Positions 51,109-57,946 of a DNA stretch of 64,000 nucleotides are shown one piece after another. Made by a program: the position numbers and the translations under genes. Under the pieces are notes generated by a model, which made no database searches, was not told the DNA's origin, and was given only the letters and a program-made list of their open reading frames with translations. How positions within the stretch are numbered: position 1 is the stretch's first letter; every line of letters begins with the position of its first letter. Source of the stretch: Paenibacillus guangzhouensis (lineage in GTDB: Bacteria > Bacillota > Bacilli > Paenibacillales > Paenibacillaceae); NCBI RefSeq assembly GCF_009363075.1, contig NZ_CP045293.1:5078501-5142500 (forward strand), written 5' to 3'.

Positions 51109-52860
51109 TTATGGAAGTGTGCTGAGGAATTGCTTCACGGTATTCGCAAGGCTGAAATTGTTCACCTTATCCCAGTTGATCGACCACGTCATTGCGCCGC
51201 GGAAGTCTGGATATTTGGCCACCGGCTTATAGGTGCCGCAACCATTTCCTGTCGCAAGACAATTAACCGCGTTGTTCACAACTGTAGGGGATACATAACC
51301 GCCACCCGCTGCCGCAGGCGTCGCTGGAACGCCGATGCCAAGCTGCGAAGGAGCAACCCATTGCAAGGTCAGATCCGACAGAGCCGTCAAGAAGTCAATC
51401 GTTCCCTGCGAGTAGCATTTGCCGTCCCGTCCCAGCATACAACCTGAGTTGTAATATTGGACGTTAATGACCGTCGTCATGTCTTTCAGATTATTGTAGA
51501 GCTGCATATACGTCGTATTCGGGCTCTGCATATCAATCGTCTGTGGAGCCATCGTTAGAATGAAGCTGGATCCGACCTTCTGATGCAATTGGCGCACCGC
51601 ATTCGTCAGATTCGGCACATTCATGCCATTCTCTAAGTCGATATCGATCCCATCCAGCCCGAACTGCGTAATCAACCCGTACATACTATCTACAAAGTTC
51701 GTCACGTTCGGCGATGCGCTGCCCAAGTTGATATTGCCTTTCTCGCCACCGATCGAGAGGATCACCTTTTTCCCTTGTGCGCGTTTGGCTTGGATATCCT
51801 GAATCAGATCGGTATTTGTATAGCCTCCTAACGCCGTTGCAAGCGGTCCATCGACATTGAACGTGACGCCGCCCGGCTTGGCAGGATCCATCTCCGCAAA
51901 GGACAGCGCGATGATGTCATATTGACTCGGCACGTCGCGCAGCTTCAAATTGGATGATCCGTTAATGAAGTTATGCCAGTAACCAGTTAACGTGTGCTTC
52001 GGCAGCTGACCGCCGCCACCTGTACCTGGCGTCGTTGTCGTTACGCCTGCGCTTGGCGCGGAGGCATTGCCTGCCGCGTCTTTCGCCACGACGGTGAAGG
52101 TATAGGATGTACTCGCCGCTAGGCCAGTAACGGTAGCCGTCGTGCCGGTAACCGATACCACGAGCGTGGAGCCGCGATAAACATCATAACCCGTAACGCC
52201 GACATTATCGCTCGAAGCATTCCATGCTAGCGATACACTGGATGACGTACTTCCTGTCACCACCACATTCGTCGGTACCGTTGGCGGCACGGTATCTGGC
52301 TGCGGGTTCGTCGTACTCGTCGTTGCGCTTAGCTGGTTGCTATCCGCCGATATGTTTCCTGCGGCGTCTTTGGCTTTCACGGTATAGGTATAAGTCGTGT
52401 TGCTATTCAGTCCTGCATGCGTATACGTGAGCGTGCTGCCTGATAGATTCGCAACGACCGCTCCGCCCTGATAGAGCGTATATCCGGTAACGCCGACATT
52501 ATCTGTCGATGCATCCCAGGCAAGAGCGATGCTTGAGGCTGTCGTACCTGTCGATCGAAGATTGCTCGGCGCGGTTGGGGCTTGCGTATCCCCGCCTCCT
52601 CCCTGCATAATCTGCCAGAGCGCTGGTACATTCGGCGGCTCCCACCCTACGAGCGACGTATGCGGTTGTATGGCTTTATAGCTGTTCCCACTATACGTCA
52701 CCGTATCATTGACCGCATAAGATACATTTGGCGCCCATGCACCGCGATCGGCAGCGGCAGCGATGGTTGGCAACAATCCTAAGAATAAGGCAATAATGAC
52801 CAGATGAGGTAAAGCTTTGCGGAACATCGACAACCGTCTTGAGACATTACTTCTTCTCAT
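51109..52860 (-). CDS. Secreted GH18 chitinase with CBM5/12 and two fibronectin III domains
   Basis: Extracellular chitin hydrolase of 583 residues. A signal peptide (about 1-37) is followed by a chitin-binding CBM5/12 (about 40-85, with WAPNVSYAVNDTVTYSG and the aromatic WEPPNVPALW). Two fibronectin III domains follow (about 95-180 and 195-280), then a GH18 barrel (about 290-583). The catalytic signature is GIDIDLENG (DxxDxDxE); SIGGEKG and MTWSINWD are further barrel motifs. The ATG lies seven bases after AGGAGG. A promoter about 365 bases upstream has a cre site behind it, so glucose repression is expected. Confidence 0.95.
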   Translation of the reverse strand: MRRSNVSRRLSMFRKALPHLVIIALFLGLLPTIAAAADRGAWAPNVSYAVNDTVTYSGNSYKAIQPHTSLVGWEPPNVPALWQIMQGGGGDTQAPTAPSNLRSTGTTASSIALAWDASTDNVGVTGYTLYQGGAVVANLSGSTLTYTHAGLNSNTTYTYTVKAKDAAGNISADSNQLSATTSTTNPQPDTVPPTVPTNVVVTGSTSSSVSLAWNASSDNVGVTGYDVYRGSTLVVSVTGTTATVTGLAASTSYTFTVVAKDAAGNASAPSAGVTTTTPGTGGGGQLPKHTLTGYWHNFINGSSNLKLRDVPSQYDIIALSFAEMDPAKPGGVTFNVDGPLATALGGYTNTDLIQDIQAKRAQGKKVILSIGGEKGNINLGSASPNVTNFVDSMYGLITQFGLDGIDIDLENGMNVPNLTNAVRQLHQKVGSSFILTMAPQTIDMQSPNTTYMQLYNNLKDMTTVINVQYYNSGCMLGRDGKCYSQGTIDFLTALSDLTLQWVAPSQLGIGVPATPAAAGGGYVSPTVVNNAVNCLATGNGCGTYKPVAKYPDFRGAMTWSINWDKVNNFSLANTVKQFLSTLP

Positions 52861-53178
52861 AGAAATTCCTCCTCTAAATTAGATCATATGGACAACCGAA
52901 ACTCGCCCTTTTCACCTCCTATTTCTATGTGAATACCCCGCTTATACGCATCAAGAACTGGTGCATCGGATCCGCTAAGCAGAATATTGTTGCAACGAAA
53001 TGCGAGAACTAGATTCATAGACAGATAGACAGCATGAAGCGATCGATAGAATCAATTAATTAACTCGTTCGAAGCGATGAATAAACTCGAAATCATATAG
53101 GCCGTTATTTTCTAGTGAGACGAAGTGGAGAGAATCATCTTGTAACACGGTGAATGATAGAAGTAGAAGAGGATGAAG

Positions 53179-53192
53179 TGATACCGCTTTCA
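53179..53192. promoter_or_regulatory. cre (CcpA) site in the chitinase leader
   Basis: TGATACCGCTTTCA fits TGWNANCGNTNWCA at all 14 positions on both strands. It lies about 25-40 bases downstream of the expected transcription start, the road-block position for CcpA. Confidence 0.72.
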
Positions 53193-53225
53193 AATCGATG
53201 AAGTAGGTTTGGATTAATTGCTTTT

Positions 53226-53254
53226 ATTGTAATAAATTACTATTTATCTGTCTA
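53226..53254 (-). promoter_or_regulatory. Probable SigA promoter of the chitinase gene
   Basis: The reverse strand reads TAGACA (53249-53254), 17 bases, TACAAT (53226-53231). This implies a leader of about 360 bases (52861-53218), in which I see the cre site but no recognised riboswitch. Confidence 0.6.
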
Positions 53255-53298
53255 TAGAACTTGTTAGTTCGAGTTCTTCGATTTCGTATCAATCCCGC

Positions 53299-53329
53299 TT
53301 GACTCTCCATTTACAGGAGACTTTATACT
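53299..53329 (+). promoter_or_regulatory. MerR-type promoter with 19-bp spacer
   Basis: TTGACT (53299-53304) and TATACT (53324-53329) are 19 bases apart, and the spacer contains CTCCATTTACAGGAG, an inverted repeat. A long spacer with a central palindrome is the hallmark of promoters activated by MerR proteins, here probably by the gene's own product. Confidence 0.75.
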
Positions 53330-53357
53330 AAACTTAGAAGGAGGCGACAAGCACATC

Positions 53358-54335
53358 ATGGACAACTATTATTCAATCGGAGAAGTGGCTAAGCTGACCA
53401 GCGCAACGATCAAAACCATCCGTTATTATGATGATATTCACCTACTTCCTGCCTCTCATATCAGTCCGGCAGGCTATCGATACTACACCCAAGAGGATAT
53501 ATGGCAGCTGGAATTGATCTTACTGCTGCGATACCTCGGGTTTAAAGTGCAGGATATCAAGCGGATGCTGCAAAATGAGATCCCTGTGTCAACATCGATC
53601 AACTGGCAGCTTGGGATAATCGAGAGTCAGATGAGCCACCTCGGGCAGATTCGGGATATCCTTGCGCAAGCGAGCCGTCAAGATGACGCTAACGCGCAGT
53701 TGAACTATTTGCACGATATTGCAGAGATCATCCATAAGAGCACGAAGCAGCGGCAGGACCTCATCGCATCCACCCTACACGCTTCGTTTATCGAACCGAA
53801 TGTACCGCAAGATTGGAAGGAGCATGTGCTCACCACCTACATTGGATTCGTGCCCGAGGAGCACCGTCTATCTGAGAAACAGCTCTCCGCTTGGTCACAA
53901 ATGAATGCCCTGCTGCAGGACGCCTCGTTTGTAGAGGAGATCCAGAGGAGCTTAGGCACATTCTGGCAAGGAGTGAACGAACAAGACATCGAGGCCTCAC
54001 CATGGCAGAAAAAATATACCCGCATCACGAAGACCGTGATCGACCTGATGCAAGCAAGTAAAACTGAGATCGATCCCGCGATGCAAACCGCAGCACTCGA
54101 TTATGTCTCCTTGTTCCAACCTGCCGATACCGCACTAGATACTGAAAGGTTGCAGCAATTTATCCAGCATTCGGATGACATGTCTTCTGAACGACTGAAC
54201 CAGTGGTGGCAGTTGCTGCTCGTCATGAATCCATCTCTTGCACCCTATGCAGACGCACAGCACATGATTAAACGCACCGTCTTGTGGCTCATCGCCCATC
54301 CGGAGCGAGTGCACCCTGGAGGTGAAGGCCAATGA
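53358..54335 (+). CDS. MerR-family regulator with large TipAS-like C-terminal domain
   Basis: A 325-residue regulator. The N-terminal 70 residues are the MerR winged helix (YYSIGEVAKLTSATIKTIRYYDDIHLLP, AGYRYYTQEDIWQLELILLLRYLGF). A coiled coil (about 75-125) and a helical domain of about 200 residues follow, long enough to bind an organic ligand, as in TipA or other drug sensors. It overlaps the next gene by four bases (ATGA), so the hydrolase is co-translated and is the likely regulon member. The promoter has the 19-bp spacer of MerR-controlled genes. Confidence 0.87.
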   Translation: MDNYYSIGEVAKLTSATIKTIRYYDDIHLLPASHISPAGYRYYTQEDIWQLELILLLRYLGFKVQDIKRMLQNEIPVSTSINWQLGIIESQMSHLGQIRDILAQASRQDDANAQLNYLHDIAEIIHKSTKQRQDLIASTLHASFIEPNVPQDWKEHVLTTYIGFVPEEHRLSEKQLSAWSQMNALLQDASFVEEIQRSLGTFWQGVNEQDIEASPWQKKYTRITKTVIDLMQASKTEIDPAMQTAALDYVSLFQPADTALDTERLQQFIQHSDDMSSERLNQWWQLLLVMNPSLAPYADAQHMIKRTVLWLIAHPERVHPGGEGQ

Positions 54336-55162
54336 ATCCAACCATACATACCGTACCTGTACCTGACGGCAGCCTGCATGTCCCTGTCTATGGATCGGAG
54401 CATTCTGTTCCGATCATCCTCTTACATGGCACCGCTGCCTATCACTATTGCTGGCGATATGTCGCAGCGCAGCTAGCGACATCCTATCGCGCCTACTGCC
54501 CTGATTTACTCGGATCCGGGTTCAGCGATAAGCCGAAGGATGCCCTGTACTCCAAGCGGGCGCAAGCTGATCGAATTCTAGCACTGCTAGCTTCTCTGGA
54601 CATCGGTCCCGTTCATCTCATCGGCCATTCGCTAGGCGGAGAGGTCGCGACCCATATCGCGTTAGCAGCGCCCGACCAGGTCCGAAGCTTGACGCTGGTA
54701 GCGCCAGACGGGCTGCGAAGAGGCGTTATTCCGCCCGTGCGATGGTTAGCTCGCAGAGGGTGGCTAGACGGTTTGTTCCGTCAAGCCATGCACAAGCCGA
54801 TGAAACCTGCCGCGTTAGCCAGAATCCTCGGCCTCCCGTTGGAACAGCTGACGCCTTCATTTATTGCCGAATGGACAAAGCCTTATGCCGATCCCAACTT
54901 GCCTTACGTCATCGCCAAAACACTCGCAGACGATGATACGGGGATGCTAACGGACCGAATCCATCAGCTTGCGATGCCGACATTGCTTATTCACGGGACG
55001 AAAGATCGCATGATCCCGTCGCGTGTATTCGAGCGGTATCAGCAGCTCGTCCCAAGCCTTCGCACGGAAGTGTATGAAGGATACGGCCATGTGTTGATGG
55101 AGCAGTGCCCGGAGCGCCTCGCAGCATCGGTAGCTCATTTCATCGGGGAAATTGCAGGATGA
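54332..55162 (+). CDS. Alpha/beta hydrolase
   Basis: A 276-residue cytosolic hydrolase. The nucleophile is Ser100 (GHSLGGE), the oxyanion strand reads ILLHGTAAYHYCW, the acid is in HGTKDRMIP and the catalytic His in YGHVLMEQCPE. It resembles the MhpC/epoxide-hydrolase-like esterases; the substrate is unknown. Its start overlaps the stop codon of the MerR gene, so it probably acts on, or detoxifies, the compound sensed by that regulator. Confidence 0.88.
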   Translation: MNPTIHTVPVPDGSLHVPVYGSEHSVPIILLHGTAAYHYCWRYVAAQLATSYRAYCPDLLGSGFSDKPKDALYSKRAQADRILALLASLDIGPVHLIGHSLGGEVATHIALAAPDQVRSLTLVAPDGLRRGVIPPVRWLARRGWLDGLFRQAMHKPMKPAALARILGLPLEQLTPSFIAEWTKPYADPNLPYVIAKTLADDDTGMLTDRIHQLAMPTLLIHGTKDRMIPSRVFERYQQLVPSLRTEVYEGYGHVLMEQCPERLAASVAHFIGEIAG

Positions 55163-55178
55163 TGGCGTCATCATCCTG
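55155..55178 (+). terminator. Hairpin covering the hydrolase stop codon
   Basis: CAGGATGATG-GCGT-CATCATCCTG is a perfect 10-bp stem; the gene's last codons form one arm. Only TTGTAG follows, so termination strength is doubtful. Confidence 0.55.
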
Positions 55179-55208
55179 TTGTAGAGATATCAACGAACAC
55201 GCACGATA

Positions 55209-56558
55209 CTATCGAATGGATCGAGAGATTTCATTCATAATCTGCTCGATGCCCTCGTCGATTCGGTGCAAATCAATGGTCGATACATCGAGTTTAAGTA
55301 TATTTTCTTGCTCAAAATGTTGGATATAGTTCTGAGCAATGGACTCTACGATAATATGCTTTCGCTCGAGCGCCTTGGTGATTTGCCCCATATGGCAGCG
55401 TGGCGGCAATAGAATCGCTGCTTTGGTCGACGGGGACTGGTCAGAGTAATAGATTTGGATGTTAGAGTCTGCAAGGTGATGCTTTTTTAAGGCTTTATTT
55501 AGTTCTTGCGCCAAATCGCCATACGATTGTGCCAATATTTTTTTGTTGCGACTGAACATGCCGTTCTTAATATACACGTCCAGAGCTGCTTGCGAGACCA
55601 TGGAGCTATTGATATCGATATGTCTTTTATAGTCGTGGAAGCTCTGAGCGATCGCATCAGGAATCACCGTGGCTGCCAGCCGAAGGCTTGGGAAGATCAC
55701 TTTCGAGAAGCTCTTTAAATAGATGACCTGCTGGTGCGTATCATAGGCGAATATGGGATCGGCCTTCGAATTTTGATCGAGGTCCGCGAGATAATCGTCC
55801 TCCACGATATACACGTTGTATTTGTACGCTAATCTTAATAATTCCAGCTTCTCCTTCCTCGTATAGGAGGTTCCCAGCGGATTATGGAACCGCGGGATGA
55901 CGTAGAAAAATTTAATCTGTTCCTCTTGAAAGATACGCTCCAGCTCATCAAAATCGATGCCAGCCGCCGAACGTCTAATGCCCCGCACAGTAGAGATCCG
56001 TGTATTTAAAAAACTAGTGAACACATGATATGTCGGCTGCTCAACCAATATATTCGTCCGGTTATTCGGGAATGGAATTTGCGTTAAGATGTACAGTGCT
56101 TGCTGTGCGCCTGACGTGATGTAGATATCCTTAGATTTTGCGAATACTTGATAGGATTCCAGTAAGGCCTTCACGTTTGAAATTAACGGATTGAATCCTT
56201 GCGAGTCACCGTATGTGAATAGGTCTTGTTGATAAAATTCGATCGATCTATTCATGCAATGCTGGAAATCAAGGTACGGGAACAGACTCCACTTCGGTAT
56301 GCTGGAAGAGAAATTCAACACCTCTGAAGGATCGGATGCAGTAATACTGCGATGAACCACATAATAGCCGCTCTTGGGAACAGAATAGATGTAATGGTCC
56401 CGTTCAAGAGCCTGAAGCGCGGCAATAATCGTGCCTTTGTTGCAGTTGAATGCTTCACATAGCTGACGGATCGAAGGAATTTTCGTGCCCTCTATGTAAA
56501 TTTTATTTTTAATTTTCCGTTCGATCTCCTGATAGATTTGCTCATATTTGTACATCAT
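55209..56558 (-). CDS. MocR-family regulator (GntR helix-turn-helix plus aminotransferase domain)
   Basis: A 449-residue fusion of a GntR winged helix (about 1-75, TKIPSIRQLCEAFNCNKGTIIAALQALE) and a fold-type I aminotransferase-like domain. The PLP Lys lies in YLKSFSKVIFPSLRLA, preceded by IVEDDYLADL. MocR proteins use PLP or amino compounds as effectors, not for catalysis. It diverges from an NAD-dependent epimerase gene; the shared spacer holds an inverted repeat. The nearest known members are PdxR and GabR; the effector here is open. Confidence 0.9.
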   Translation of the reverse strand: MMYKYEQIYQEIERKIKNKIYIEGTKIPSIRQLCEAFNCNKGTIIAALQALERDHYIYSVPKSGYYVVHRSITASDPSEVLNFSSSIPKWSLFPYLDFQHCMNRSIEFYQQDLFTYGDSQGFNPLISNVKALLESYQVFAKSKDIYITSGAQQALYILTQIPFPNNRTNILVEQPTYHVFTSFLNTRISTVRGIRRSAAGIDFDELERIFQEEQIKFFYVIPRFHNPLGTSYTRKEKLELLRLAYKYNVYIVEDDYLADLDQNSKADPIFAYDTHQQVIYLKSFSKVIFPSLRLAATVIPDAIAQSFHDYKRHIDINSSMVSQAALDVYIKNGMFSRNKKILAQSYGDLAQELNKALKKHHLADSNIQIYYSDQSPSTKAAILLPPRCHMGQITKALERKHIIVESIAQNYIQHFEQENILKLDVSTIDLHRIDEGIEQIMNEISRSIR

Positions 56559-56578
56559 ACGCCCCCCGAATCTGTCCT

Positions 56579-56608
56579 GGTACAGATGAGTATTATTATT
56601 ATTGTACC
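56579..56608. promoter_or_regulatory. Inverted repeat GGTACA-N18-TGTACC, candidate MocR operator
   Basis: GGTACA (56579-56584) and TGTACC (56603-56608) flank an ATTATT-rich centre in the spacer between the divergent MocR and epimerase genes. Confidence 0.5.
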
Positions 56609-56702
56609 GGATATTTGCATGTAATACAGTAGATGTAGGCCATGGCGCACCAAGACTACAAGTATAGAAAGAAATGTCAGCTTAAGATGTGGAGGGAGTA
56701 GA

Positions 56703-57557
56703 ATGAGAATATTAGTAACTGGAGCGAGCGGTGTCATTGGGAGAAACCTAATCCCCCTGCTGGTTAAGGATGGTCATGTCGTCGGAGGCATGGTAAAAAG
56801 TGCCGCGAGTGAGCGCATCGTCGCAGAAATGCAGGCAGAACCGTTTGTTGTCGACGCTTTTCTTCAGGAAGATGTTGATCATATGTTTCAAGTATTTCAG
56901 CCTGACGTGGTGATTCATCAGATTACGGCGCTGAGACAATGGAATACTTTCGATAATGCCCACGTACGAATCGAGGGCACCAAGAACATTGTGGATGCCG
57001 CGAAGCGTGTCCATGTGAAGAGGATCGTGGCGCAGAGCATATCGTGGGCGTACGAGGCAGGGGATGCTCCCGCGACGGAAGATACGGCACTAGATCTGTC
57101 CGCGGCAGAGCCAAGGAAGACGACCATCGACGGCATCGTCTCCTTAGAGCAGAAGGTCACCGAAATTCCTGAGTATGTCATCCTGCGCAACGGGGCGCTG
57201 TACGGGCCAGGAACGTGGTATGCTGCTGACGGCAGTATCGCCGATAAGGTGAGGAAGCGTGAAATGACTGCCACCGATGGCGTAACCTCCTTCGTCCACG
57301 TGCAGGACGCGGTAAATGCGATCATGCTCGCGCTCGATTGGGAATCCGGCATCTTCAATATTGTCGATGATATGCCCGTTCCCGGCAACGTCTGGATCCC
57401 CGCTTACGCGAAGCTGATCGGTGCCGACGAACCAGCTATACTTCAAGGACGTAGTGGGATCGAGCGCGGGGCATCCAACGCCAAGGCTAGGCGACTAGGA
57501 TGGAGCCCGGTGTTTCCAACATGGGAAGATGGATTCAAGGATATGCTCCTGAAGTGA
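56703..57557 (+). CDS. NAD(P)-dependent epimerase/dehydratase-family protein
   Basis: A 284-residue extended SDR protein. The cofactor loop is GASGVIGRNL (8-17). The usual active-site YxxxK is not clear: the segment after the catalytic Ser region reads QSISWAYEAG and IDGIVSLEQKV, so it may be an atypical member that reduces or only binds nucleotide. The ATG follows GGAGGG. It diverges from the MocR regulator, which probably controls it, and is followed by a DUF2798 gene. Confidence 0.83.
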   Translation: MRILVTGASGVIGRNLIPLLVKDGHVVGGMVKSAASERIVAEMQAEPFVVDAFLQEDVDHMFQVFQPDVVIHQITALRQWNTFDNAHVRIEGTKNIVDAAKRVHVKRIVAQSISWAYEAGDAPATEDTALDLSAAEPRKTTIDGIVSLEQKVTEIPEYVILRNGALYGPGTWYAADGSIADKVRKREMTATDGVTSFVHVQDAVNAIMLALDWESGIFNIVDDMPVPGNVWIPAYAKLIGADEPAILQGRSGIERGASNAKARRLGWSPVFPTWEDGFKDMLLK

Positions 57558-57572
57558 ATTAGGGTGTTCATC

Positions 57573-57797
57573 ATGGACAAAAAACAATTGATGATGAGCA
57601 AAGTGATCAACTCCCTTATCGTATCCATGTGTATTTCCTTTACGATGACCTCAATAAATATAGGTTTTGATGGCAAATTTATTGCACAATGGCTGAAAGG
57701 CTGGGGGATTGCGTTTTCTGTAGCCGTTCCATTGTCCTTATTCGTTCCACATTTGGCCAATCGAATCGTATCGATTCTATTTCAGAGAATAAAGTAA
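57573..57797 (+). CDS. DUF2798 small membrane protein
   Basis: A 74-residue protein with two membrane helices (about 12-32 and 42-65) separated by FDGKFIAQWLKGWGIAF, the pattern of DUF2798. Function unknown. I use the ATG at 57573, six bases after AGGGTG; a GTG nine bases earlier lies in that site. It follows the epimerase gene by 15 bases and is probably in its operon. Confidence 0.78.
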   Translation: MDKKQLMMSKVINSLIVSMCISFTMTSINIGFDGKFIAQWLKGWGIAFSVAVPLSLFVPHLANRIVSILFQRIK

Positions 57798-57853
57798 ACC
57801 CTGCCATGAGATGACACATTCCGCAACACCATGGATTTTCAGTGAGGTTTTCC

Positions 57854-57901
57854 TTTCATATCTGTCTACAAATTTGGTATTATGATACTAGACAAATGAA
57901 A
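57854..57901. promoter_or_regulatory. Imperfect inverted repeat upstream of the GH3 gene
   Basis: TTTCAT...TGTCTA (57854-57868) is mirrored by TAGACA...ATGAAA (57889-57901), 20 bases apart between the TGTCTA/TAGACA pair. The half-sites equal those of the palindromes at 4328-4378. It could bind a regulator or form a stem; the promoter itself is not clear. Confidence 0.4.
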
Positions 57902-57946
57902 GAAACCTAGTCGTGTAGAGGAATTGAACATCGTGGAGGGAATGTA

